NCBI GenBank assembly: GCA_013115125.1
Contig: JABANN010000403.1
Coordinates: 1-32,420 of the forward strand
Reading direction: 5' to 3'
DNA length: 32,420 nt
Source: Perkinsus olseni
Lineage: Eukaryota; Perkinsozoa; Perkinsida
Of this stretch, positions 22,446 to 32,420 are shown one piece after another. The notes beneath the pieces are model-generated. The model saw only the letters and a list, made by a program, of their open reading frames with translations, had not been told where the DNA came from and ran no database searches. The position numbers were made by a program, and so were the translations under genes. Every line of letters begins with the position of its first letter. Positions within the stretch are counted from its first letter, which is position 1.

Positions 22446-25400
22446 ATGTTAAATCCTACCCTCCTCCAACCGACGCTTGAGGTTGCTGCTACCCGAACGT
22501 CCTCAGCTGCAGCTGCGACAGTAGTATCGAGATCGTCTATCGCATCTGGAACGCAGCAGGCTACTGGACCCTACTGTGTTATATCAAAGCCTTGCGTATT
22601 GGGGCTGATAGCGAAGGAAGCACAGGTTATACGGGAGGACCTGTGTGTCATCTACTATAGTAGTGGCCAAATCATCTCTCGGTCTTCTTGGATGCTGTTT
22701 GAGATCGCAGAATAAATCGGAGCGATGTGAGATCATGGGCTCATATCCACACGATGGGATTGCCTGCCTCGATCGTTGCGACTAACTTCAACTCATATCA
22801 TAGCTGTGGGCGGGAGGCGGCATGAAGACGCTACTTACTCTAGCAGGGGCCCTTGACATCAGAGATCATTTTTGTTTGACGATCAGGTTCCTCTGCCTAG
22901 GTATACATTAGAAAGTCTATTAGCATTACAACAGTTTAGTAGGAATGAGAGGACGGCCCATCTCCTACACAATTTAAAACAAGGTAATGATCTGGTGGCA
23001 TATCTTAGGTTGAGTCTGGGTGGTAGGTGTCGCAATATGCGGATATGAGCTGCAGTGCTACCCGTTCGGTTTTGCTAGTCAGCCGTCAGTCAAACATGTG
23101 GTTGATAACTACCTGCAAGATTTCCAGGATATAAGCGAGTAGGATGAGCGTGTTGAGGGCATCCACCGTTTTCACGCGGTCATGGTTTCCCGCGCGCCAC
23201 GAGAGTGCCTTTTCAGACTGCAGGAAAGTATGGGTGACAACATCGTGTGGAGTCCTGAGGTGAAGGCGGTCATGAGCGGAATTTTCACGCGGCATAAAGG
23301 TGGGTTGATGAGTAGGAAACTCTCGGAATACTGCTCGGAATTGCTAGTGCCGCTCGAGCTTTTACCACCAGTTATGAATCATCAGGCCAACTGGGCCAGA
23401 GGCCGGGCGCGCTGGGTTCACGTTTCAGTTTTCGGAGTTACCGGACTGGCAGTGAAACCTCGGCGTAGACAAGGTCCATTAAACCTCGAATTCGGAATGT
23501 TGGAGAAACTCTAACAATAAAAAGTTCTTCTCCGCCGAGAACTCGCGAATTATTCGGATTGTACAAACGGCTGTCGCTGGTGCCAGATTCCATATCGCAA
23601 CTAGATAGATATCCTACCTCCCTGTTATCCAGGGTAACTTTTCCCGCAGAAAATCTACACGTCAGATTCGCGGGCTCCATCTCGAACGTGACGGCGTGGT
23701 CCCTCATTCAAGCATCGCCCCCTGAGCTTGAGAGCCAATGGCGCTGAGTTATCATGGCGAAAATGATCCTGGTCTAAAAGACGGGCCACCACTATACAGC
23801 CGACGTGAAGGCGATCATTATCGGCAAGAAGAACAACTGGGTCTTCAAGAAGGGCGGATTCCGAATTATGAGAGAATTCGTCGTATAGCCTAGGGGTAAT
23901 CCGCAGTGCCCAATCGGCACGGATCCCTCCGGAAATCTTCCGCCGCTCGTCATGGCATACAACCTTTCGGGACTCCCGACCCGGGAGACTGCATCTTCGC
24001 GTGTGGCGGCCGCGTAGCTAAGTATGGACAAGGGTGCTGTGATAATACCACACGAACTTCAAGTGGTTTCCCCGCTCGAGCTTCGTATGGTGGCAGCCTG
24101 AAGCAACCATGTGTTACTACAAGCTGTGGTATCAGTCGGCTCCAACTCACGCCCCCCTGTCCGACGCCGGAACCGTGTGAGGCGTCGGATGACCAAATGG
24201 TCATCTGAGGCCTGTGGACGGTGCAGGCAATGCTGCCGCGGGATGAGCATAGCCGAATTGCATGCTACACTCCCCTTTCCCTTCTTGCACCACCTTCTTT
24301 CCGCCCGCGATGAGGCTCTGGTTTGTGTTGGGACTTTTATGATTCATAAAATTCATAAATTATGAATACCATCCGATGGTCACCACCGGCTTCGCTGCGT
24401 CTGCGGGATCCGGTTATTCCAAATTTGCCGATAGTTGGCCGATGAGCGGTACTGATAATCTCTCAGGCACCATGATCGATATCGCTAGAGGCGTCCTCGA
24501 ATTCCAAGAGGGCTTGCGGTCGCAGGTAATCTCGTATTGGTGCACCCTTGGATGATGTGTATCCGTGCTCTCAGTACGATGCCCGGTGTACACTCCTTCA
24601 CACTAGAGAAGCGGTACCAGCCATCACCCACATCGAACGGAAATTAGACGACTTCTTTTCTACCCGTATTTCATGCAGGTGAGCTGGAACCCACAGGGGA
24701 ACGCTGTTGTTCTGTTGTAAACAGCGTTTTGCTCAGGCTGATGATTTCGCACATTTTAGCTTTGAATGAAACGGACGACAAGTGTACCTCCGATAAGGAG
24801 GTGTCACCACAAGGCAGCGGCGGCGGGAGGGATGTCAACGGAATGCACATGTTGAACGAGAAGCCGCGTATGGTTGGTAAGACGCCGAGAGTGGGAGACG
24901 GTCGCACGAATGGAAGTAGCTGCAGGTGCACTCACGACGAACACCATGCCAGTCCTTGTTCTCCAGCAGGCATACGAAGCGGCTAAATATATGTGTCGTA
25001 GAGATTACCACGGCTTAGCGCCAGGTGAGGAGACTTGCGTACGCTGGGCGTGGTGACGAGTGTTCGTCTCAGATTTAGTTGTCAACGGTATGTCACTGGA
25101 GGAGTACCTGACGGTCGCTCCACCACAACGCAGCTTCGCCTATGTCGCCCAGCACCTCTTCTATATCTTTTTGGAGATACTCAAAGTGAGTTTGCCGATG
25201 CCGTTAAGGGTTCGAGTGTCCGTCTTAGAACGCCATGAGAGCAACAGTTGAGAAGTCGTTGTTCGACAGCGGTGGGGATTATGAGCGATGCCGGGAAGCT
25301 GGGTAAGAGCGTTGGTAGGTGTCCTGATGAGCGCTGCTACTTAGGTTGCCTCCTGTGACGGTAACCCTGCCTGATCTATCGTCTATGTGGGACTTCGAAA

Positions 25401-25805
25401 GGACCATCAAAATAGCTGACAAAGGTTATGGTATGAAACGAGAGATTTTGAAAAGAGTGAGCAACAGCAGACGTCATTTCACGGGCGTTGTGTTCAACGG
25501 CATTTTGTAGGCGAGTTCTTACTTCTACTCCTCGGCCAACCAGAAACCCGACGGTACACAGGAGCTTCCCGATTTTGACTCGCGCGCGCCCCTAGCCGGC
25601 TTCGGCTTCGGTCTCCCAATTTCCAAAGTCATGGCGAGGTAAGCCCGTCCAGCCACCATCCTTCTCAGCTGGTTTTGTCAGATACTTTAACGGAGATCTT
25701 GAAATAAACAGCATCCCGGGAGCAGGTAGAAGCACTAGCAGGGGGCGCAGGGCGTCTTCGGTGGTATCATTACGCTCAGGCACGGACGTCTACATCTATC
25801 TGTGA
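22446..25805 (+). CDS. Mitochondrial pyruvate / branched-chain dehydrogenase kinase (PDK/BCKDK family)
   Basis: Phosphorylates and inactivates the E1 subunit of a mitochondrial 2-oxoacid dehydrogenase complex. Exons: 22446-22625 (tentative; Ala/Ser/Arg-rich like a mitochondrial presequence), 22887-22994, 23050-23138, 24435-24525, 24575-24678, 24737-24876, 24917-25024, 25073-25185, 25229-25302, 25345-25456, 25511-25638, 25682-25725 and 25780-25805. All phases fit; about 438 residues, usual for the family. Signatures: QPSVKHVVDNYLQDFQDI, MIDIARGVLEFQ, FFSTRISCRLMISHILAL, QQAYEAAKYMC, FAYVAQHLFYIFLEILKNAM (N-box with Glu and Asn), IADKGYG (G1 box), PLAGFGFGLPISKVMAR (G2 box) and YFNGDLEINSIPGAGTDVYIYL at the C-terminus. 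One intron, 23139-24434, is 1.3 kb against mostly 36-60 nt for the others. Which dehydrogenase it serves cannot be told. Confidence 0.85.
23139..24434 (+). other. 1.3-kb outlying intron of the kinase gene
   Basis: Most other introns of the internal kinase exons are 36-60 nt. This one holds open frames on the plus strand at 23182-23514, 23559-23747 and 23906-24208; the last codes for a Cys-rich stretch (DCIFACGGR, QGCCDN, PPCPTPEPC). It also holds two nested hairpins at 24160-24204. None of the frames has a convincing ATG and splice layout, so a nested gene is possible but unproven. Confidence 0.4.
24160..24204. repeat. Two adjacent hairpins
   Basis: TCCGACGCC at 24160-24168 pairs with GGCGTCGGA at 24181-24189. 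Directly after it, ATGACCAAATGGTCAT (24189-24204) is a near-perfect palindrome. Both lie within the long kinase intron. Confidence 0.75.
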
Positions 25806-26719
25806 GGTTTTTAAGAGACGTCGGAGAGTCCGAGTTCACATCAGCATCACCACGACCTTCCAAGATTCACCGAGTCCGCCGGAGATAACTGTCCATTTCC
25901 ATTCAAAGCAATTGATTTTAACTCACTTTGTATATTTAAGATCCTTCGAAAGAGGCCTCGGAGTCGGTAAAGCCCTCGACAAAGGGAGATTTTTGTAGCA
26001 GAAATTCTGCCTTTGGCTCCTGTGATAGTTGATTGCAGTATCACTAGCCTGTTTCTGACGGATAATACTTGGGGCTCTTTTGGTTGGAGTAGTTAGTTTC
26101 AGCACTGTGAATTGAATCGGAAGAACGCGTGGATCGATCAACATCACCTAAGAGCTCGACTTCCTCGATTCTCCGAGAATATCTGAAAGCATCGTGAGCC
26201 ACGTGAATGTAGCATCACACACTCCATCGAAGCTGCGAAGAATCTAATATCTTCGCATGCTGGCCGAGGCGGGCCGCCTCGGGATGATTGAACAGACGTG
26301 TTTGAACAGAGGTCACGAGACGGGCTGTGATCCTAACGTCATTCACATCCTAATAGCGTAAGGTTTAACTGTGCACAGTACCGAATGGGGCCGGCCGTGT
26401 AGGCAGCCACTGACAGTGAATTCGCACAGGGCAGTCGGTGATAGGAGGCCTCCCCTCTACGTCACGCCCAGACGTGACGTGACGCTCACTTGGACGGTGA
26501 CAAGGCCGCACTCCGTGAACCCTGGCCCGATGTAACTGCTTTCAACAGCATGTGAGCTGAATCCTCACCGAACAAGTTGTGCTCCTAGACCATAGCGACT
26601 GAAGAGCTAGCCGACGATCGTTTTCCCGATCGGGCTCGCGGGAAATCTCGATTGGCTTTTTGCCGTGTGCATGAGCGAAGTTGATGATGCCTTCTTCAGT
26701 TCCTCATTTGTCACTAGGC
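25806..26719. other. Intergenic between kinase and secreted-protein genes
   Basis: About 900 bases without a supported gene. Frames of 65-74 codons on the minus strand (25847-26147) have no recognisable content. It includes the promoter of the next gene, whose ATG follows a CACTAG acceptor-like site by two bases. Confidence 0.4.
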
Positions 26720-27109
26720 ATGTCTACTCTCCTTCCTGTCATCGGACTGCTCTCATGCTTCCTTCACGTCTGGTCTTATGACCTGGCCGGTATGTACACA
26801 GGGAAGTTCCCCGATCACAACCCTAAGTTCGAGACCAATGTCACCTTCCATAAAAATACCCTCGACTTCGACGCTCGTTTTCTCGGTCATTTCGGCGCGG
26901 CTAAGAGCGTTCCCTACAGCCGTGGTGCGGGCAACGCCATTGCTGTCGATGTTGATAACGCAGACCTCCACAAGGCCTTCAAGGACATGCAGGCCTTCAT
27001 GAGCCCTTCAGCTGTTCTCAAGGATCTGCACTACGACAGCAACAAGAACGAGGTCTGGAAGGACGTCCCCTTTTTCGGGAGGCTCGCGATGCATTACGTC
27101 AGGGCTTGA
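26720..27109 (+). CDS. Small secreted protein of unknown function
   Basis: Single exon of 129 residues. The N-terminus STLLPVIGLLSCFLHVWS is a typical signal peptide with likely cleavage before YDLAG, so the mature protein is about 110 residues and exported. It has no Cys in the mature part, is rich in aromatic, Asp and His residues (KFPDHNPKFETNVTFHKN) and ends FFGRLAMHYVRA. No known domain is recognised; it looks lineage-specific. I chose the Met at 26720 because it starts the signal peptide directly and an AG lies just before it. In-frame Mets at 26684 and 26687 would add 11-12 residues. Codon use is regular and the frame is clean, which supports a real gene. Confidence 0.72.
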   Translation: MSTLLPVIGLLSCFLHVWSYDLAGMYTGKFPDHNPKFETNVTFHKNTLDFDARFLGHFGAAKSVPYSRGAGNAIAVDVDNADLHKAFKDMQAFMSPSAVLKDLHYDSNKNEVWKDVPFFGRLAMHYVRA

Positions 27110-27385
27110 ACACTCTAAGGGTCATATGATCACCGACCCTATTCTACTCCCATCCTGCTTTATGGCCGATCTGCTCTCCAAGGCCGTTTTTAGACCATTC
27201 GTCGTTTTAGGTCGTTCTTAAGGACATGAGTGTTGCGTTGGTGACAACGCGTCCGTCGTGGCGCATTTGTCATTCCGGAGCCCCCCCCCCACACTAACAA
27301 CTCAAGACCAGCTTTTTGACAGTATACTCTGCTCGGTAAGGAGCTGTTTTGGTAAAGAAACATACGTTAACGGCAGACGGTACAG
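27110..27385. other. Convergent spacer with C-run
   Basis: 3' UTRs of two converging genes. A run of ten C lies at 27281-27290. No other feature seen. Confidence 0.5.
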
Positions 27386-30300
27386 CTAAGACGCAGCGAC
27401 CTTCTCAGCGCCGCTGCCCCCTCGCTGCCGCTTAGCGGAGGGCTCCTTGGGATCGTCCGTGATGATGTCAATCATTCGGCGTTCCGATAGTTCTGGTAAG
27501 ACGTTAGTGGAGCCGACACTCGCCAGGATGCCGTCACACAAGAAGGCTCGGGAGGTGTGGGCCTCCAGCCTGAACAGAAACAGCGGCTCCTACGGTCCCA
27601 GGCCACCGCTGAGGGAGGGTACCTTCTGAGGTGCTTGGCACCATAGGCTACGAACGAGTCCAGGAAGGAAGCGATGCCCTCCATACGATAAAGGCGAGAG
27701 GCCTGCAGAAGGACACAATAGCACGCAGGAGGCTGAAGCGGCAACCCTCACCGGTATCCGTTTGAAGACCTCGTTCATGACCGAGTGGGCCAAATCGCAG
27801 TTCCTGGCGGTGGTCTGCCACCTCCCGCACACCTGAGAAGCACCCATCCAGCCCAGCTTGTTATCAGCCACACTCACATCGACCAGGGCCTCTAGGTCGT
27901 CCTCCTTCAGACCCTCTACCCAGGTGCCGATGTCCAGGTCCTTGTCGGTCTCCTCTCCCTCCATGGCAAGGGTTAATGACTTCCAAGCGTGGTCCTCCAA
28001 GACAGTCTTCATCAGCCCTGCCACAACAGAGCATCCCACAGGTAACCATCCCAATGCCGCCTTACCGGGCCTTCGGAGCTTTAGGGCGAGGTCGAGAGCC
28101 TCCTTGTGCTTGCCTTGCAACAACAGCATTTGGATGCGAGTGTCACGCTGGGCGGCCTGAGACGACCAGATCACGACCGTGCGGTGATGACCGCTGCGCC
28201 ACGAAATTCCACCTCCGCCGAAGCTTGCTGGGCCTTCTCCTTCTCCTCGCTGGTGCAATCCTCCCACAGCAAGAGTTTGCTATCGGCGCCACCGGTCACC
28301 AAGCAGCTTGAAGAGGCATTAGCCTGCAATGAATACACTTCGGCTGAGGTCCCTGGTTCGAATCCCAGGCCCGACAACTTACATCCATACTCCAGACGCG
28401 ATCGTCATGACCTTCCAGAACGGCAGCGCATTCACTCGTCCTGATGTGCCACAGTCGTACCAAACCATCACCACCAGAGGACACCAGCTGCATGCCCAGG
28501 GCCCCAATAAAGCTGACCTAAAAGAGAAGCCATAGAGCGATGCCTAGCACCGGGTAGTGAAGGAACTCACGTTCAGGACAGCGTGCTCGTGGCCCTGGAA
28601 GGTCCTGATGCAGGTGTAGTCCACCAAGTTCCACAGCTTCACGAGGGAGTCACCAGAGGCCGAGGCCAGCACCTGCAATGGTGATGGATGAGGATGAGGG
28701 GAGGACGGCGAGGGCCTACCTTATCGACTGGTGAGAAGTCGACGCCCCAGACACCCCTACGGTGGCCTGTACAGGTGCCGGCCAGCTCCAAGTGCTGCAG
28801 GCTTCCCGCAGCATCAACCCGCCACACTTTGATCTGAGGATGGTACTGATGATGCCCCCGAGGGGAGGGCCGAGGCTTACCAGCTTGTCTTGGCCGGCCG
28901 AGGCGATGAGCTTATCGTTAGGAGCGCATTGGACGTCGTTGGCGGACTTCAGATGGGCTACGACGGTCGCTGCTGCCGAGGTTATCTGCCCATAGCTCAT
29001 TTCCGACACCACTAGGACCGGCCCGCCAACCCACCTCCACAGGTCCCTCTGCAGTCCCTTCGCCCAGTACGCTGGCAATGTCCCACATCTTCACCGTCTT
29101 GTCTTCAGAACCTGCAGGAGCTATCCAGCTCGCGAACACAGACGATCGACTTGGTACATGTAAATGCTTTCCCTGGCCGCCTCTGACTCAGCGCCACGCC
29201 CGTGACGGCTCCTGTGTGGCCTACAGGGGAAGAGGAACCATCCACGCGGCAGCCACCAGTGGTGATGGGGACTCACCCTTGAGCACGGCAAGGCACTTGT
29301 TGGTCTTCAAGCTCCACAGTCTCGCCGTCTGGTCCTTCGACCCCGTCAGGGCGTACAGGGCCTCAGCCTCTCGACCGTGCTTGCCACCCGGGCCAGCAAT
29401 GGCTATGGTGAGGACGGTGCCCTCGTGGCCAGGCAGGGGAACAGTAGAGATCTGCGATTTGGGGTCTGCTGAGAAGCCCGAAACCACCCGAGGGTTCGAG
29501 TCATTGAAACCTGAACCGGCCGAAGATGGTGCTCGCTTCCCCTTCCAAGGCCTTACTGGCGATAACTCTGTCCTTCCCTATCCATTTGGTCGACACAACC
29601 TCATCGAGGTCCCCCATGATCTGCCTGTGCCAATCCAGTCGGGCATCGTGATAGCGCTGGGGCTGGTCACCCTCCGTGACCTCAGCCCTCCACAGGGTGA
29701 GGGTCCTGTCCTCCCCCACCGTACAGAGGTGACCCTCCTCACCCATCGAGGAGATCCAGAAGGTCTGAGAAGAGGAAATGTTACAAACCTAGGTGGGCAT
29801 CAACGGCAGTTCGGTAATTCCAAGATCAAAACCATGAGTAAAGTAGAATATGCTGATTCAGTCTATCTTCATTTCATTCACACAGGAAGGGAAGAAGCCA
29901 AGAGCAAGCATCGGCCCTCGCGGGCAGGCACACTGGAGCCCTGGGACTGTCCACTATTGCTCCGCAAGCGACGACCTATCACCCTGCCCGATACTCGGCC
30001 GTCCGCTACTCTACGCCGAGCGCCGCCGCCACTGCTGTGGGGTTCCCAAGGCAATAGACCGTCTCATTCTCGGCGCCAGGCCCAGCAAGTCCACGCGACC
30101 TACGTGTATGAAATTGCCGGTAACACCGAAGTCCGAGGCCTTCTTCTCGTCGAAGCAATGGCGTCGTATCGGGTCCCACAGCTTAACCGTACCTAACCAT
30201 GCTATACTCCCACCGCCGCCCTTTCCCTCCCTAGCGGACAGTACCTTCCTCGCCGACCACAGCCAGGAGCTTGTTGGGTAGAAGGCACATGGCGTGCACT

Positions 30301-31891
30301 GCCTCGAAGACAGGCAGGAGATGGGCCGGCTTCCGCGTTATTTCCCTCCGTCCCTCATCTTCCTTCTTCACGGTTACGTCCCAGAAGTTGATCATTTGGT
30401 CCTTTCCCGCGGATATTAGGGTCTGGAGAGAATTTCGTGGCGAGTGACGATTTCCTCTGGTTGAGCCTACCTCTCCATGAGGTCCTCCGATCTCCAGTGC
30501 AGTGATAGAAGACTGATGATCTCGCAGTATCTTAACGTGGGTTCAATCCCCGGCGGCCGCATTTTCGCTTATACTACCATTTGGCACTGTGGGCCTCCTT
30601 TCCTGCCTCCGGCCGCTGCCGCTTGAACCAGGTCCCACACTCTTATTTCGAAGTCATCACCCGCCGAGGCCACCCTAGCCTGGTTCGGCAGGAAGCGTAC
30701 GTGAGAGACCGGGGCGTTGTGCCCTCGCAAGTGGTGAGTGCCTGGGGAAAGGCAGATGCTACCGCGGTCAAAATCGGAATTAGCCGTACAGAAGTATCCC
30801 GGGATGTCCCAGACCTTGACGCTGTTGTCCACGCCACCAGTGACCACCAGCCCTCCCGAGGAATCGAAGTCCATGCAGGTGACGACACTCTGCGACGACG
30901 CCCAGCTTCGGAGGAGTTGGGCTTGCAACTTCTGTCCACTGGCGTCCGGAGCGGCCCTGGTAGTAATGAGCCAATGCCTGAGGAGCTGGGACCGGCCGGC
31001 CGTGACGATCATGGCAACTACTTCACCACCGCCCGAATCTGAGCAGGACCAGTACTGTGAAGGGGAGTAGATAGACCGTAGAACTGGACGGTTTCGCAGC
31101 CGCAGAGAGGCCGGGACTTCAACGCGTCCAATACATTCCGAGAGGGGTGCTAGCCTCCGGCGTAGGTGACCTTGAGGGTCTTTCATCACCGAGGAGAGGG
31201 TGCTTGGCAATGGTGGTGAAACTCGGCAGGGGCAAACTCGACATCACGAAAACGTCGTTAGGTTTCGTGGAACCTCGAGGGCGACCCAAGACACCGTCAA
31301 GTGCCCCTTTCCATGGCATCTCCGACACTACTACATCTGTCATTTCCCGCCGGTCAAACTAGGACCCCTATCAGTCGGTTTAAGAGCCTTTTTCGCCTCG
31401 GAAGGCTTCACTTTGCTCGAAGCCGGGAAATTTTGAGAAATGACGTGTAAAAAGTCGGAGGTGACCATTTTATTGAAGCCAAAACCCTATTCTCTCTCAA
31501 GTGATCAATGTTTTGATATTATCGTCAAATGGTATAGCCCCGCCCTCTCCCCTGGTCTTATTACTCTGAGCACCGGCCCGTCGTAGGGTGGCATCGTTGG
31601 TGTCATGCACAGCAAAGGTTGTGATACCATCATTCTCTACTTCGATCTCACATTCCACCTCACCACTGCTTGGGTCCACTACTCTCACCTAGCACAATGA
31701 CAGTAGCCGACACTCCGCCCCCTCCCTGCTACTACTACCCCTTCTGAGCATAGGGAGTACACCTTGCCCGACCCAGCCCCGTAGAGGATGCGGCCACCCG
31801 TGTAGAAGCTGGATATGGTACGGGAGACCCTGAAGGACTCGGCCAGAGTGCCTCCTGCTGCTGCTGCCGGCTTGTCGGCTGTAGAGGCCAT
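27386..31891 (-). CDS. UTP13: UTP13/TBL3, WD40 protein of the small-subunit processome
   Basis: Nucleolar U3 snoRNP component needed for early 18S rRNA cleavages; part of the UTP-B subcomplex. Exon starts (minus strand): 31891, 31688, 31038, 30422, 30192, 29764, 29510, 29220, 29120, 28985, 28833, 28672, 28517, 28323, 28156, 28017 and 27702, with a final exon near 27570-27386. Phases fit to exon 16; the last junction is unresolved. About 930 residues (yeast and human near 810). Blades end in WD-type motifs such as NSVKVWDI, DFEIRVWDL, QMINFWDV, GTVKLWDP, DQTARLWSL, DKTVKMWDI, IKVWRV, SLVKLWNL, GLVRLWHI and SKLLLWED. They repeat across two propellers. The C-terminal helical UTP13 domain is clear: RDTRIQMLLLQGKHKEALDL and RWQTTARNCDLAHSVMNEVF. 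The tail has a basic KRQR patch that may be nuclear-targeting. Intron 2 is about 525 nt. Confidence 0.92.
28324..28382 (+). repeat. tRNA T-arm-like sequence filling a UTP13 intron
   Basis: The 59-nt intron 13 of UTP13 contains on the opposite strand GGTCCCTGGTTCGAATCCCAGG, a match to the B-box GGTTCGANTCC with a perfect 5-bp stem (CCTGG/CCAGG) and an 8-nt loop, one longer than normal. A 5' half and an acceptor stem are absent. It is a relic, not a tRNA gene. Confidence 0.4.
30490..30561 (+). repeat. tRNA-like relic, Ile(GAT)-like, inside a UTP13 intron
   Basis: In intron 3 (30423-30577), opposite strand. A D-arm-like AGTGCAGTGATAGAAG leads to CTGATGA, which reads as an anticodon loop with GAT, then GTGGGTTCAATCCCCGG with a B-box. 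The anticodon stem is only three pairs and no acceptor stem forms. It is probably a degraded tRNA or tRNA-derived SINE. Confidence 0.35.
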
Positions 31892-32420
31892 TCAGTTGGG
31901 AAGCAACCTTATGAGGAGGTTAGAGGGACTTGAGAGCGGGGATCGCCTGTATGGGACGTAGGCCGGAGACGAGGAGGAAACCCGCGCAGGTTCTATTCTC
32001 AGGACTGACATTTTTAATTCCGACGCTTCGAATCACTTCACCACGCAAAGGCCTACGTTGTCTGGTTTGGCTGGCTACTGGTGGACCCCGGCCTCTAGCC
32101 ACCACCGCCAGCGTCCTGAAAGTAAATTTGAAGTGGAGTATATCAAAAACGACTCCTCTGACGGTATGCGGGCTCACGCAGGGAGGACTGCTCCTTGGCC
32201 ACGACATGCCGCAGGGGCGCTGGGGTATCTTAGGTCGATGATGAAACATGACCTTAGAATCGCCTTGTCAAATTGGGCCCCTTAATAACGAAGTGCGCAT
32301 CGTCAATACTCGGATTTGTCATCGAAGCTCGTTCGCTAACTCGACCAAAGAAGGGGCGGTAACAGTTCCTCCTCTGGTCGAGTTTAACTGCCCTTGGCCC
32401 AAGCAGTAGGTCCTGGTGTA
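31892..32420. other. Upstream of UTP13, right edge of window
   Basis: No supported gene. Opposed frames of about 100 codons (31930-32241 plus, 31920-32249 minus) mirror each other and lack motifs. A 10-bp inverted repeat lies at 32338-32384. Confidence 0.4.
32338..32384. repeat. Inverted repeat
   Basis: AACTCGACCA at 32338-32347 is the exact inverse of TGGTCGAGTT at 32375-32384, with partly pairing A/G- and C/T-rich flanks between. It could be a short mobile-element end or a hairpin. Confidence 0.7.

Noticed and set aside
23438-23707. 89-codon minus-strand frame
   Set aside because: It lies inside the long kinase intron, opposite plus-strand frames, with no start context or family resemblance.
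29495-29512. B-box-like GGGTTCGAGTC as a fourth intronic tRNA relic
   Set aside because: The better splice model places it in a UTP13 coding exon, and the T stem does not form.
29078-30196. 372-codon plus-strand frame
   Set aside because: It lies opposite UTP13 exons whose minus-strand translation gives WD40 blades. It has no motif of its own.
31119-31343. 74-codon minus-strand frame between UTP13 exons 2 and 3
   Set aside because: It falls within the roughly 525-nt intron 2; the flanking exons join in phase without it and it has no WD-type residues.

Overview
The window is nuclear DNA of a small-genome protist, most likely an alveolate of the Perkinsus type. This is inferred from dense genes on both strands, very short GT-AG introns (mostly 44-70 nt) often opening with GTAG, and an AG dinucleotide a few bases before most start codons, as trans-spliced spliced-leader genes would have. 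No species-specific marker was found. Gene models come from reading frames, splice-site phase and comparison of paralogues inside the window; no database was searched.

Layout. 328-5123 (minus): three tandem GNAT acetyltransferase genes. Copy 3 is whole, copy 2 has a 332-bp insertion in its first exon, and copy 1 is damaged at the 5' end. 5685-7779 (minus): two-exon transketolase. 8471-11872 (plus): six-exon, 975-residue multi-pass protein resembling GT2 (chitin-synthase-like) glycosyltransferases but without their acidic motifs. 12201-13317 (plus): unrecognised basic Ser/Pro/Gln-rich protein with an N-terminal hydrophobic segment. 14356-17334 (minus): 16-exon Pumilio/PUF RNA-binding protein whose eight repeats predict the site 5'-UGUAUAUA. 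18207-19918 and 20304-22075 (plus): tandem pair of TLC-domain-like membrane proteins. 22446-25805 (plus): mitochondrial PDK/BCKDK-type kinase with one outlying 1.3-kb intron. 26720-27109 (plus): small secreted protein. 27386-31891 (minus): UTP13/TBL3, a WD40 protein of the small-subunit processome.

The genes do not form one pathway. Transketolase (pentose phosphate pathway), the PDK-type kinase (pyruvate or branched-chain dehydrogenase control), UTP13 (18S rRNA processing) and PUF (mRNA control) are conserved housekeeping genes. The GNAT, TLC, secreted and orphan genes are the fast-changing part. Both tandem families share a pattern: a 5' block of about 140-150 bp is nearly identical between copies while the rest has diverged. 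tRNA-like B-box sequences lie antisense inside introns of the PUF and UTP13 genes. No rRNA gene, CRISPR array, complete tRNA or autonomous transposon was found.
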